Shown here: piece after piece, positions 42,361 through 51,290 of the stretch | Position numbering within the stretch: position 1 is the stretch's first letter | Layout: every line of letters starts with the position of its first letter | DNA from: Deltaproteobacteria bacterium | GTDB taxonomy: Bacteria; Desulfobacterota; Binatia; HRBIN30; JACQVA1 | Direction: 5' to 3' | DNA: 64,000 nucleotides | Assembly: GCA_016178705.1 (NCBI GenBank) | Contig: JACOST010000033.1 | Coordinates: forward strand, 1 to 64,000 | The notes under the pieces: model-generated | Told to the model about the DNA's origin: nothing | Seen by the model: only the letters and a program-made list of their open reading frames with translations | Database searches by the model: none | Position numbers and translations under genes: made by a program

Positions 42361-43890
42361 ATGGACGCGAGATTGATCAGGTTGGGTGGGGGGCTCGCTG
42401 CCCTGGCGATGGCGGTCGGCGGTTTCGCCACCGGCCGCCTGACCCGAGCCGAGGCCGCATCGGTGATGCCGCAACCACGCACTGAAGCCGTCGGCAGCAC
42501 CGAACCGATATCGGCGAAGGACGACGACGCAGTTGGTTCCTCGCCGCGACGCGAAGGCCTGCCGGCGTTTGCTTCGTTGGTTGAACAGGTCTCACCCGCG
42601 GTGGTGCACATCAAGGTGATGGCACTCATGAACGCCGCCGAGCGGGAACCGGGATTCGGCATCCCGCCAGGGTGGCGCGGCGAAGGCAACCCGTTTGGCG
42701 ATGACGGGCCATCCGGTGGATTTCAGTTTCCGGGCCCGCCGCCGACTGGCCGCCAACGCGGCCAGGGGTCGGGCTTCATCATTCGCAAGGACGGGATCAT
42801 CCTCACCAACAATCACGTGATCGAGAAGGCCAAGGAGATCACCGTCACGCTGAACGACGGCCACGACTTCAGTGCGACGGTTCTGGGTCACGATCCCAAG
42901 ACGGATCTCGCGGTGCTGAAGATCGAACCCAAAGGTGATCTCTCCGTGGTCCGACTCGGTGACTCCGATGCGCTCAGAGTCGGCGAATGGGTGGTCGCCA
43001 TCGGCAATCCGTTCGGACTGAGTCACACCGTCACCGCCGGCATCGTCAGCGCCAAAGGCCGCGCGATCGGCGGACCGTACGATCATTTCATCCAGACCGA
43101 TGCCTCCATCAATCCAGGCAACTCCGGTGGGCCGCTGTTCGACGAGCGCGGCAACGTGGTCGGCATCAACACCGCGATCTTCAGCCAAGGCGGGGGCAAC
43201 ATCGGCATCGGCTTCGCGATCCCGATCAACCTGGCAAAGCAACTCGTGCCGGAACTCGAAAGCACGGGACGCGTGACGCGGGCGTGGCTCGGGGTGACGA
43301 TCCAACAGATCACACCGGAACTCGCCGAGTCGTTGGATGTGGAATCGGGTAATGGCGCGCTCGTCGCGCAAGTCGCCGCCGACAGCCCGGCCGCGACGGC
43401 TGGGATCAAAGCCGGCGACGTCATTACTTCCTACGACGGCACCGCGCTCGACACGCATGCGTCGCTGCCGATGCTGGTGGCCGCGACAACGGTGGGCAAG
43501 ACGGTTTCGGTGGAAGTCCGCCGCAACGGCAAGACGAAGACGTTCGATGTGACGGTCGCCAAACTCGTCGATGACGTCGCCGACAACGATGCGCCGCCGG
43601 CTCACGGCAAATGGGGATTGATGCTGCGCGAACTCACCGCGGCGGAACGCGATCGCCTGCACCTCGAGGCGAACCAGGGCGTCATGGTCACCGGTGTCGC
43701 GCCGGGAAGCCCTGCTGCGGAAGCCGACATCCACGCCGGCGACGTCGTCCTCGAAGTGAACCGCCAACCGGTCGGATCACCCGACGCACTCAAGAAGGAG
43801 GTCGGCAAGCTGGCGGCGGGTAAGCCTCTCCTCCTGCTGGTCCATCCCGCCGACGGCAGCGATCACTTTGCCGCGCTCGCGGCGCGGTGA
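42361..43890 (+). CDS. Periplasmic serine protease, DegP/HtrA family
   Basis: 509 residues from ATG 42361 (SD GAGAGGAGAACG). Signal peptide (about 1-33). Trypsin-like domain with triad His152 (NNHVI), Asp182 (TDLAVLK) and Ser255 (GNSGGPL), followed by two PDZ domains (about 290-380 and 400-500). The arrangement is full length DegP/MucD-like. It degrades misfolded periplasmic proteins. Its place after a two-component pair suggests shared control, but a separate promoter is possible. Confidence 0.95.
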   Translation: MDARLIRLGGGLAALAMAVGGFATGRLTRAEAASVMPQPRTEAVGSTEPISAKDDDAVGSSPRREGLPAFASLVEQVSPAVVHIKVMALMNAAEREPGFGIPPGWRGEGNPFGDDGPSGGFQFPGPPPTGRQRGQGSGFIIRKDGIILTNNHVIEKAKEITVTLNDGHDFSATVLGHDPKTDLAVLKIEPKGDLSVVRLGDSDALRVGEWVVAIGNPFGLSHTVTAGIVSAKGRAIGGPYDHFIQTDASINPGNSGGPLFDERGNVVGINTAIFSQGGGNIGIGFAIPINLAKQLVPELESTGRVTRAWLGVTIQQITPELAESLDVESGNGALVAQVAADSPAATAGIKAGDVITSYDGTALDTHASLPMLVAATTVGKTVSVEVRRNGKTKTFDVTVAKLVDDVADNDAPPAHGKWGLMLRELTAAERDRLHLEANQGVMVTGVAPGSPAAEADIHAGDVVLEVNRQPVGSPDALKKEVGKLAAGKPLLLLVHPADGSDHFAALAAR

Positions 43891-43892
43891 GC

Positions 43893-43914
43893 ATCCGAGT
43901 GATTGTACTCGGAT
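43893..43914 (+). terminator. Short hairpin after htrA-type gene
   Basis: atccgagt-gattgt-actcggat, perfect 8-bp stem, 2 bp after the stop codon, immediately before a stronger hairpin. Confidence 0.5.
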
Positions 43915-43920
43915 GAACGG

Positions 43921-43956
43921 GGGGCAGTCCGATCGCGGACTGCCCCTTCTGCTTTC
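43921..43956 (+). terminator. Strong intrinsic terminator
   Basis: ggggcagtccg-atcg-cggactgcccc, perfect 11-bp stem (43921-43946), followed by ttctgctttc. Likely ends the two-component/htrA transcript and, on the other strand, the PPK2 transcript. Confidence 0.8.
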
Positions 43957-44056
43957 GGGTGGGCCCTCCGGACGATGCTGCCGACATCGCCACGATGGAA
44001 GTCGCCACGACGAACGGTTGCGACGGGGCGTCTAGCGCAGCCGAGGTTGCGTGGGC

Positions 44057-44962
44057 TTATTTCTCGGCGAGCAGCGTCTTCTTCACGGCGGCCAACTCCC
44101 GCCGCTGCTGCTTGCCGACCTTCGGGTAACGTAGGCCGAGCGAGGCCAGCGCATCGATGATGGCCGCGGCTACGACCGCGCGCGTAAACCACTTGTTGTC
44201 CGCCGGCACGACATACCACGGCGAATTCTTGGTGGCGGTCGCGCGAATCATGTCCTCGTAGGCCGTCATGTACTCTTTCCAGTGTCCGCGCTCGCGCACG
44301 TCGGCGGCGGAGAACTTCCAGTTCTTCTCGGCCGTCTCGATCCGTTCGAGAAAACGCTGCTTCTGCTCGTGGCGCGAGACATTGAGAAAGAACTTGCGGA
44401 CGACGACGCCGTTGTTGTTGAGATAGCGCTCGAAGGCGCGGATGTCGCGACACCGGGTGTCCCAGATGTCCTTGGTGGCGAGCGCCGGTGGGAGCTTCTG
44501 ATGCTGAAGCAATTCCTGATGCACGCGGACCACGAGGACCTCTTCGTAGTAGGAGCGATCGAAAACGCCTATGCGGCCGCGCTCGGGTAGACACTTCATC
44601 GTACGCCAGAGAAAATCGTGGTCGAGATCCTCGGCCGACGGCGCCTTGAAGGAATAGACCTGGCAGCCCTGCGGATTGACGCCGGACATCACGTGTTTGA
44701 TGGCGCCGTCTTTGCCGGCCGCGTCCATCGCTTGAAAGATCAGCAGCACGCTCCAGCGATCCTGGGCGTAGAGCATGTCCTGCAGCTCGGCGAGCGCCTG
44801 CACACCGATCTGCAGCGCCTCCTTGGCGCGCGGCTTGTCCTCCGCCCCGAGCCACGCGGTGTCGCCGGGGTCCATGTCCTTGAGGCGAAATCTCTTGCCG
44901 TCGGTGATGCAATACGGTCGTGCGAGCTTGCGCGCGATCTTGACGATTCGGTCGCGTTTCAT
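44057..44962 (-). CDS. Polyphosphate kinase 2 family protein
   Basis: 301 residues. Walker A MDAAGKDG (79-86) in FQAMDAAGKDGAIKHV, Walker B region GVFDRSYYEEVLVVRVH (about 132-148), and the lid and helical segments (RDIRAFERYLNNNGVVV, KDRWKEYM-like GHWKEYMTAYEDM). PPK2 enzymes move phosphate between polyphosphate and nucleoside mono- or diphosphates. Without ligand-specific residues I cannot assign class I, II or III. It stands alone. Confidence 0.92.
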   Translation of the reverse strand: MKRDRIVKIARKLARPYCITDGKRFRLKDMDPGDTAWLGAEDKPRAKEALQIGVQALAELQDMLYAQDRWSVLLIFQAMDAAGKDGAIKHVMSGVNPQGCQVYSFKAPSAEDLDHDFLWRTMKCLPERGRIGVFDRSYYEEVLVVRVHQELLQHQKLPPALATKDIWDTRCRDIRAFERYLNNNGVVVRKFFLNVSRHEQKQRFLERIETAEKNWKFSAADVRERGHWKEYMTAYEDMIRATATKNSPWYVVPADNKWFTRAVVAAAIIDALASLGLRYPKVGKQQRRELAAVKKTLLAEK

Positions 44963-45078
44963 TCGGCGCCTACCGCGTCACGCTCGGTTCGAAACGTAGT
45001 CCACGTCTATGGCCCACTTGCTGTGCCCGCCACTGTTGTGTCTCGCAAATGTCTGTAGCATGCGATCTTCTCTGAAGC

Positions 45079-45165
45079 GTAGGGGCGATGCATGCATCGC
45101 CCGCCGTCTTGTCCGCAATGGGCCACGTCAATTCGCGGGCGACGTATGCGTCGCCCCTACACGGA
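45079..45165. repeat. Palindromic repeat (gtaggggcgatgcatgc / gcgtcgcccctac)
   Basis: Left arm gtaggggcgatgcatgcatc (from about 45080) and right arm gacgtatgcgtcgcccctac (ending about 45162) form an inverted pair around about 45 bp. It abuts the stop codon of the AI-2E-type gene (45157), which ends within the right arm. Confidence 0.75.
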
Positions 45166-46257
45166 CGGGAGGCTTGGCGACGGCGACGGCCCTTGCTCAT
45201 CAGAGGGCGTGCTCTCGGACACCCAGTCGACGAGCAGCGTGTACGCCACGGCAAGAACCACCGGCCCGATGAAGAGCCCGATGATGCCGAAGGCGAAGAG
45301 TCCACCAAGCACGCCCGCGAAAATCAACAGCAGTGGCAGATCGGCACCCCGCTTGATCAGCATCGGACGCACGAAGCTGTCGAAGGTGCCGCAGAAGATC
45401 GCCCACACCAGCAAGCCGCTACCCCACACCGCGCCGCTCGTCGAGTACACCCAGATCACTGCCGGGATCAGCACGAGTCCGGGTCCCACCTGCGCGATGC
45501 AGAGCATGAACATCACGGCAATCAGAATCGTTGCGAACGGCACACCAACAATCGCGAGCCCAATTCCGCCGAGACCGGACTGGAGAATCGCTGTGACGAC
45601 GACACCGAGCGCGACGCCGCGAATCGCCTGGGCCGCGAGATGCACCGCGTTCTCACCTTGCGGCCCCGCGAGGCGCCGCGCGAAACGTTCCGCGCCGCGC
45701 GCCGCCGTCTCACCGTTCGAATATAGAATCGCAGCGATGACCACCGTCAGCAGGAACTGGACAAGCAGCAGTCCGATGCTGCCCACCTCCGCCACGAACC
45801 AGACTGCCACGATCCGCGCATAGGGGGCGAGGCGTGCGGACAGTTCCTCGGGAGCCGTGGCGGCGAGCTGCTGCCAGCGGTCCGCGAGCTTCGCACCAAC
45901 CAGTGGAAGTGTTGCGACCCAGGCGGGAGGTTGTGGGATGGTGAGCGTAGTTTGCGTCTTCGACCAGTCGGCGATCTGCCGGGCGCCTTGCACGATGGTC
46001 TCGATGCCGAAGTAGAGCGGCACGACTAGAATCAGCAGCAGCGCAATGGTCATCACGGCGACAGCCAGAGTACGCCGGCCGCCGAGCCACGCCTGTGCGC
46101 GCAGTAGTAGCGGCCAGGTGGCAATGACGATCATGGCCGCCCACGTCATCGCGACCAGGAACGGCCGCACAATCCAGAAGCTCGCCGCGATCAGGACGCC
46201 GAGGGCGAGCAACTGAAGCGTGGCACGAGCGAGGTCTGGCGAGCGATCGGTTTGCAT
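45157..46257 (-). CDS. AI-2E family transporter (YdiK/PerM-like permease)
   Basis: 366 residues with about eight membrane helices: a pair near 15-55, one at 65-85, a soluble loop (about 85-150), then a cluster (155-180, 210-250, 255-275, 285-345). The C-terminal GLFIGPVVLAVAYTLLVDWV (about 327-346) is the family signature. Substrate not determinable; members are tied to small-molecule or ion export. The last residues (SPSPSLPSV) are encoded within a palindromic repeat, so the C-terminus was probably reset by it. Confidence 0.88.
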   Translation of the reverse strand: MQTDRSPDLARATLQLLALGVLIAASFWIVRPFLVAMTWAAMIVIATWPLLLRAQAWLGGRRTLAVAVMTIALLLILVVPLYFGIETIVQGARQIADWSKTQTTLTIPQPPAWVATLPLVGAKLADRWQQLAATAPEELSARLAPYARIVAVWFVAEVGSIGLLLVQFLLTVVIAAILYSNGETAARGAERFARRLAGPQGENAVHLAAQAIRGVALGVVVTAILQSGLGGIGLAIVGVPFATILIAVMFMLCIAQVGPGLVLIPAVIWVYSTSGAVWGSGLLVWAIFCGTFDSFVRPMLIKRGADLPLLLIFAGVLGGLFAFGIIGLFIGPVVLAVAYTLLVDWVSESTPSDEQGPSPSPSLPSV

Positions 46258-46263
46258 TCGCTC

Positions 46264-47313
46264 TCACTTGTCCTTGAAGCCGGCGCGGGCCTTCTCGAAG
46301 ATCTCACTGATCTGCTTCGCCATCATGCCGCGCCCGATCGCCTGCTTCGCCGACGCGCCGAAGCCGCCCAGCTGATCGGTGGTCGTGCGGTTCACGTACA
46401 CCACCACGGTCCCGTCTTCGACCGGAAGGAGGCCGGCGACGGCTTGCGTGTCGTTGTAGCCGGCGCTCACGTAAAAGTCGCGATCGGCGATTACGTAGGC
46501 ATCGTCGAGCGGCATCGCGAGGCGATGCCGCAGAGCGAAGTTAGGCCGCCCGCTCATCCCGTAGCGGATGCAGAAGAAGTGCTGCGTGAGCCCCGCCGGA
46601 ATATTCTGCGGATAGTTCATCAGGACATCGTAAAACGCCGCCGCGTATTTCTTGATTCCTGTGGCGGCTTCGGTGGCGCGGCGCAGATCGTCCGCCGGCT
46701 GGGACTGCTTGCCTTTGCCACGGTCGTACGGCGCGATGCCCGCCAACCCTTGCGAACGATAGGCGTGGTAGCGACCCAGCAACATCTTTCGCACGGCGTC
46801 TTCGACCTGCGGCTGTCCAGCGCCGCCCGCGGTCTTGAGCGTCGCGAAGCTGGAAATCTCGGGCATGGAAAGATTCAACGTGTCGCCGGGCGCCGCGCTG
46901 AGATAGCGCTGCGTCTCTTTGTCTCCGCCCGGTTGCAGCACAACCGCCTTGAAATCATCGAGCGTGCCTTCGCCGCTGATCTCGGTGGCCGACTGGACCT
47001 GCGGATCGTTGCGGGAGCTCGGCCCCGCTTTGAAGGCGGCGACGAGTTTCTGCACCGGCGTCTTGACGAGGAACACCATCACCACCGCGAGCTCCCGCTC
47101 GGATGTTTCCTTCGTGGTCGTGTTGACCAACTCGCCCTTGCGCACCCGTTGCACGTGGTCGGTGCTGAAGCCGAAATCGGCCGCCACCTCGTCCAGCGTC
47201 GGCGCCGCGAGCGCCGGCGTACTCGCGCCGCACAGCGCGGCGAAGGCGCACAGCACGATCGTTGCGACCCGTCCACCGCGAGCCGTGCTCTTCCATGTCA
47301 ATGAATGTTGCAT
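46264..47313 (-). CDS. Secreted protein, unknown function
   Basis: 349 residues with a signal peptide (cleavage near ALA-A, about residue 36). No cysteine pattern of note. SSxND-like low-complexity is absent; segments such as LVKTPVQKLVAAFKAG, SFATLKTAGGAGQPQVEDAVRKMLLGRYHAYR and GLTQHFFCIRYGMSGRPNFALRHRLAMPLDDAYVIADRDFYVSAGYND (read in parts) look well conserved. SD AGGAGGAGAT precedes ATG. No family recognised. It lies 7 bp before the AI-2E-type gene and likely shares its transcript. Confidence 0.65.
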   Translation of the reverse strand: MQHSLTWKSTARGGRVATIVLCAFAALCGASTPALAAPTLDEVAADFGFSTDHVQRVRKGELVNTTTKETSERELAVVMVFLVKTPVQKLVAAFKAGPSSRNDPQVQSATEISGEGTLDDFKAVVLQPGGDKETQRYLSAAPGDTLNLSMPEISSFATLKTAGGAGQPQVEDAVRKMLLGRYHAYRSQGLAGIAPYDRGKGKQSQPADDLRRATEAATGIKKYAAAFYDVLMNYPQNIPAGLTQHFFCIRYGMSGRPNFALRHRLAMPLDDAYVIADRDFYVSAGYNDTQAVAGLLPVEDGTVVVYVNRTTTDQLGGFGASAKQAIGRGMMAKQISEIFEKARAGFKDK

Positions 47314-47337
47314 ATCTCCTCCTGGTCGAGTCCTCGC

Positions 47338-47545
47338 CGTGCATCGTGGCGCAGGCGTCTCGCCTGCGATCTCTCATACTCTCCGCAGCACTGTGCAGCC
47401 GCGACGGCTGCAGCACAAGCTCGCGGATACAGATTCAACTGGGCTGCGGCCGTGTATTGTGGCGCAGGCGTCTCGCCTGCGTGTTTTCGGCGCCGTCATC
47501 ATTGCTGCGCGTTGCCCAGCGCCGCAGCCGAGACGGCGGCACAAC
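47338..47545. repeat. Paired repeat units with internal hairpin (gtggcgcaggcgtctcgcctgcg)
   Basis: Two direct copies of gtggcgcaggcgtctcgcc (about 47345 and 47459), each containing the hairpin cgcaggcg-tct-cgcctgcg. Each is followed about 50-60 bp on by a loosely inverted partner (cgcgacggctgcagcacaag at 47400; cgagacggcggcacaacaag at 47528). The block explains the 271 bp gap; no gene seen. Confidence 0.75.
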
Positions 47546-47584
47546 AAGTTCGCGTGACTTCACCGTTAGGGTTTCCTTCTGTGC

Positions 47585-48916
47585 TCACTCGCGCTTGCGC
47601 GAGGTTTCGTTGGCGCGAGCAGCGGGAAGGCCCGCACCGACGCCCAGCTCGACGTCTGCCGCACGGGCGATCACCGCGACGATCGCGGGAAAATCATCCT
47701 GCGTCACCATCGTGCTGCCTGGCTTGGGGAACGGGAATCCGTTCTTGACGAGCAACTCACCCGGATGAATATCGAGCGTCGCCATCTGCCGGAACGCGAC
47801 ATCGCCGATGCGGTCGGAAACGCTCAGCCCGAGGGGCGTCCAGTCATTGTGGCAGGCTTCGTCAAACTCCTTCCTGCCGGCGACCAGCGTCGCGGAGGGC
47901 AGCGCGTCCACCAGTTTCCACGGATACAGTTTTGGCCCGATGTTGAAGTAGCGGTGACGCACGAGCTGGACGTCCGGTACACGCTTGGTGGAGTCCCACC
48001 AGATGCCATCAACATATTCGAAGGCGCGGCGGCTCGCGTCCCGAGGGAGCGGCCCGAGCTTCGTTAGTGCGTCCTTGAGGAGCGCGGTGGCCGCGCGATT
48101 GTATTCCACTTCACTGGGCGCAGCGTGACGACGGACGATCGCACCGGTGATCTTGATGCCCGCCAGGTTCGAGTAGAGGTCTTCCAGCGAGAACGCTGAC
48201 GGCCGCTCGGAGAACTTCGTCGACGACCAGCCATACCAGGTGGTGATCTCGTGCCAAATGGAGGCCTGGAATGAGAGCCACTCGGCGAGACTGGTGGCCA
48301 CTTCGCGTAGACCGTAAGCGCGGACAAGACCGGCGTCGAGCGGTTTCACGACGATGTGGCGCTCGGCGCCCTCACCGGTGAGCGGAATCGTTCCCCCGGT
48401 CGCCGCGAGGCGCGCGATCTGTGCGGCGAGGTAGAGCGTGCGATCGGCGTTGTCGCGTACGTGGGCGATGTCGACGAAGCCGCCACGACAGGTGTACAGA
48501 ATACCCGATGCCTCGTCGGAGAGGAGGCGCTCACCGCCGCGTGGTTGCAGCGACACCGTGCCCTTGTTGTACTGGTGCGTCCCCAGATCGTTGATGTCGA
48601 GGACGTTCTCGACCTCGTAGCCGGGCACAGGGATGGAGCCGACTTGCACGCCAACGTCGTTGCCGAAGATGCAGCATGGACGCAGGCTCTGGGGCTCGGG
48701 GACGTCGGCGATCGCCTCGGAGTCGAGCCCCGAGAAAAACGCAGCGTCCAGTTCCTCGTCACGCGCCGGGTGTTGCGTCGTGTCCCATTTCTCCTCGCAG
48801 CCAAACGAGCAGAACACGAGCACGAGAATTCCGAGCAAGCGCCGCTGCCGTTGATTGCGCTCTGCTGGGATCGTACCCATCAACCGGTTCTGTGGTTGGC
48901 GAGGGAAACTCTTCAT
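47585..48916 (-). CDS. DUF4056 lipoprotein
   Basis: 443 residues; lipobox CSFGC (Cys40). The family features RPCCIFGND (about 79-87), GILYTCRGGFVDIAHVRDNAD (in parts about 138-158) and a long C-terminal region with aromatic-rich motifs are the DUF4056 pattern. Function unknown; outer membrane or periplasm. Overlaps the channel gene upstream by 4 bp (ATGA), so it is translated from the same mRNA as the K+-channel-like protein and the efflux operon. Confidence 0.8.
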   Translation of the reverse strand: MKSFPRQPQNRLMGTIPAERNQRQRRLLGILVLVFCSFGCEEKWDTTQHPARDEELDAAFFSGLDSEAIADVPEPQSLRPCCIFGNDVGVQVGSIPVPGYEVENVLDINDLGTHQYNKGTVSLQPRGGERLLSDEASGILYTCRGGFVDIAHVRDNADRTLYLAAQIARLAATGGTIPLTGEGAERHIVVKPLDAGLVRAYGLREVATSLAEWLSFQASIWHEITTWYGWSSTKFSERPSAFSLEDLYSNLAGIKITGAIVRRHAAPSEVEYNRAATALLKDALTKLGPLPRDASRRAFEYVDGIWWDSTKRVPDVQLVRHRYFNIGPKLYPWKLVDALPSATLVAGRKEFDEACHNDWTPLGLSVSDRIGDVAFRQMATLDIHPGELLVKNGFPFPKPGSTMVTQDDFPAIVAVIARAADVELGVGAGLPAARANETSRKRE

Positions 48917-49602
48917 CGCTGCACCTGCTCCTTCGTTCGTCGATCGTACAGCTCCATCGACACCAATCGTGCAAGCAAAATGGCCGGGAAGAGTTGGCCG
49001 AAGAGCGCTTCGAGCATGACCAGTGATCGCGCCACCGGATGCGCCGCGACAATGTCGCCATAGCCGACCGTGGTCAGGGTGACGAAGCTGAAGTACACGA
49101 AATGCGATGTGAGGTCACCGTTTGAGGTGGTGCTCGCCACCGGCGGCGGAACGAACGCGTCTGGCCAGCGCAGCGCGATGAGTTCGTAGGCGAAGGCCCA
49201 AGCCAGGCCGAGCAAGAGATACACCGCCACGGCTCCCTGAATCCGGTTGGATGTAATCGGTCCAGCGCGGAACACTTGCGCCAGCACGACGGCCGCCATG
49301 ATGCCGCAGAACAGCGACGAGAAGAACGCATCCGCGGCGGCCAGCGACCCGCCCCCGAGCCACAACCGCAGCCACCGCGCGACGAGGTTGGTGAGCACTA
49401 AGCTGCCCACCAGGACGGTTGGGAGCGGACTCTTCGCAACCGCCCGAACACCCGAGATCAGGACGAGCGAGAAGAACACGCTCATCAGCGATTGCCCGGT
49501 GACTCCGAGATCGCCGAGCGGATCAATTGTGAAGACAAAGATGCCGAGCAACACCAGCAGTACCGTGAGGCTGCGATCGGTCGACCAGAAGCGCCGGAGC
49601 AT
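48913..49602 (-). CDS. Potassium-channel-like membrane protein, paralogue of 8449-9180
   Basis: 229 residues from ATG 49602 (GTGGAG upstream); the open frame upstream to 49833 reads antisense in the channel-tunnel gene and was excluded. Helices at about 13-30, 38-55, 62-80, 92-112 and 122-146, pore loop with filter TTVGYGD (177-183), last helix (about 193-215). Shares with the other channel the stretch AVYLLLGLAWAFAYELI (versus CAYLLLGVTWGFAYTLL). Lies 25 bp after the OprM-type gene. Confidence 0.85.
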   Translation of the reverse strand: MLRRFWSTDRSLTVLLVLLGIFVFTIDPLGDLGVTGQSLMSVFFSLVLISGVRAVAKSPLPTVLVGSLVLTNLVARWLRLWLGGGSLAAADAFFSSLFCGIMAAVVLAQVFRAGPITSNRIQGAVAVYLLLGLAWAFAYELIALRWPDAFVPPPVASTTSNGDLTSHFVYFSFVTLTTVGYGDIVAAHPVARSLVMLEALFGQLFPAILLARLVSMELYDRRTKEQVQR

Positions 49603-49627
49603 CGGACGCATCTCCACAGGTTGAGAG

Positions 49628-51118
49628 TTACTCCGGGCGCCCGCCGCCCGGCACGATCTTGTCGAGCGTCTCGCGGCGCATGGGGTACTGCGCGGGATGA
49701 CGCTGCTCTTCCGCGCGCCAGCCGCCGCCGAGGGCGCGATACAATTGCACGACTGCCACCAATTGCGCGAGCTGCGTGCGCGCCAGCGAGTTCTCCGCTG
49801 GAAAGAGCTGCTGCTGGGCTTCGAGCACTTCATAGTATGTGGCCAGCCCGCCAGTGTATCGCAAATTCGAGAGCCGCACGGATTCCTGCAGCGCGGCCAC
49901 TTCCCGTTCCAACTCCAGCCGCGACTGCGCGAACTTCTGCCGCGCCACTAGCGTGTTCGATACCTCGCCGAGCGCGTTCAGCACGGTCTGCTCGTACGCC
50001 AACTTAGCCTCCTCCCACACTGCCACAGTGCCCTTGTAGGAATAGTAGAGACGCCCACCCTGAAAGATCGGTCCCATCAGCGAACCGCCAACCGACCAGA
50101 CATTGCCCGGGCCTTTGACGATATTTTCCAGCTCCGTGCTCTGCCCACCGTACAACGTCGTGAGCCCGATGCGCGGCAGAAAGTTCGCGATCGAGACCCC
50201 TACGAGTGCATTCGCGGCGACGATGTTCTGCTCGGCCTGGAGAATGTCCGGACGCCGTTCGAGTAGTGCCGCCGGCATTCCCGCCGGCACGTCCGGCGCG
50301 TTGGCTTGCTCGATGAGGACCATGCCTCGGGCAATCGGTCCCGGGTTGCGGCCGAGCAGAATGCTGAGCTGATTTTCCTTGGAGACGATCTGTCGTTCGA
50401 GTTCGGGAATCGTCGCCGCGGTACTCGCGAGTGCGGCGGCGGCACGCGAGGTCGCCAGCTTGTTGCCGACGCCGCCGCGCAGCTGGCGAGTGAAGAGGTC
50501 GAGCGTCTGTTGAAATGAATCGCGCGTGCGCTCGGCGATCTCCAGTTCGAGATCCAACTCGCGTAGCTCGAAGTAGGCTTGCGCCACCTCGGTGACCAAG
50601 GTGAGGATGACGCCGCGCTGCACGTCCTCGCCGGCGAACAAATTCGCCAGCGACGCCTCGGTGGCGCGGCGAATGCGCCCCCAGACATCGATCTCCCAGG
50701 CGAGTTGGAAGGCGCCGAGAAACGCGTCGCCGGTGCCATTCGACCCGATCGGGTTGAATTGCTTGCCGCGTTGCGCCGCCCCTTCGTATCCAGCTTGCGG
50801 CAGCAAGTCGGCCCGCGTGACGCCGACCGCGTAGCGCGCCTGTTCAACGCGGAGCGCGGTGATGCGGAGATCGTAGTTGTTGTGCAGGGCATCCTCGATC
50901 AAGCGCTTGAGCGCGGGATCTTGAAACAGATCCCACCACGGCAGATCGGCGAGCGAAGTCGCCTCGACTTGAGCGGGTTGCGGCGCCTCGTCTGCGCGAT
51001 AGGCCGGCGGCAAGTCGACTGGTTGCGGTTTGTAGTTCGGGCCAACGGCGCACGCGGAGAGGAAACAGAAGGAGAGCACAATCGCAAGGAACTGCAGTCC
51101 GCCGATCACCGCGCGCAC
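49628..51118 (-). CDS. RND-type outer-membrane channel lipoprotein (OprM/NodT)
   Basis: About 496 residues from GTG 51118, preferred because the lipoprotein signal then fits (lipobox LSAC, Cys23). An ATG at 51247 is in frame but adds 43 residues mostly derived from a repeat (TLTLSHPGEG). Two OEP domains with ALHNNYDLRITALRVEQAR, FQLAWEIDVWGRIRRATEA and ERRPDILQAEQNIVAANA. It is the exit duct for the RND pump encoded immediately upstream in the operon. The GGGAGAGGGAA ribosome site is itself part of the repeat. Confidence 0.9.
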   Translation of the reverse strand: MRAVIGGLQFLAIVLSFCFLSACAVGPNYKPQPVDLPPAYRADEAPQPAQVEATSLADLPWWDLFQDPALKRLIEDALHNNYDLRITALRVEQARYAVGVTRADLLPQAGYEGAAQRGKQFNPIGSNGTGDAFLGAFQLAWEIDVWGRIRRATEASLANLFAGEDVQRGVILTLVTEVAQAYFELRELDLELEIAERTRDSFQQTLDLFTRQLRGGVGNKLATSRAAAALASTAATIPELERQIVSKENQLSILLGRNPGPIARGMVLIEQANAPDVPAGMPAALLERRPDILQAEQNIVAANALVGVSIANFLPRIGLTTLYGGQSTELENIVKGPGNVWSVGGSLMGPIFQGGRLYYSYKGTVAVWEEAKLAYEQTVLNALGEVSNTLVARQKFAQSRLELEREVAALQESVRLSNLRYTGGLATYYEVLEAQQQLFPAENSLARTQLAQLVAVVQLYRALGGGWRAEEQRHPAQYPMRRETLDKIVPGGGRPE

Positions 51119-51126
51119 GAAAGTTC

Positions 51127-51290
51127 CCTCTCCCGGATGGGAGAGGGTCAGGGTGAGGGCGGTTTGACGACCTCGTCTCACCACATCGATCCAAGTTTTC
51201 TGCGGCGGGGCGTTCGTGACGAAGGAACGGAGGAGAAGAGACTTCATCTCATCACCCTCACCCTAGCCCTCTCCCATCCGGGAGAGGGGA
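51127..51290. repeat. Palindromic repeat (ccctctcccggatgggagaggg) bridging pump and channel genes
   Basis: ccctctcccggatgggagag from 51127 and its reverse partner ctctcccatccgggagaggg near 51269 are inverted copies of an about 33-bp unit flanking 51160-51245. Each arm also makes its own hairpin. The right arm encodes the last residues of the RND pump (SPLPDGRGLG), the left arm the ribosome site of the channel gene. Confidence 0.85.

Noticed and set aside
42592-43767. 391-codon minus-strand frame opposite the HtrA gene
   Set aside because: Antisense shadow; the catalytic triad and PDZ domains are on the plus strand.
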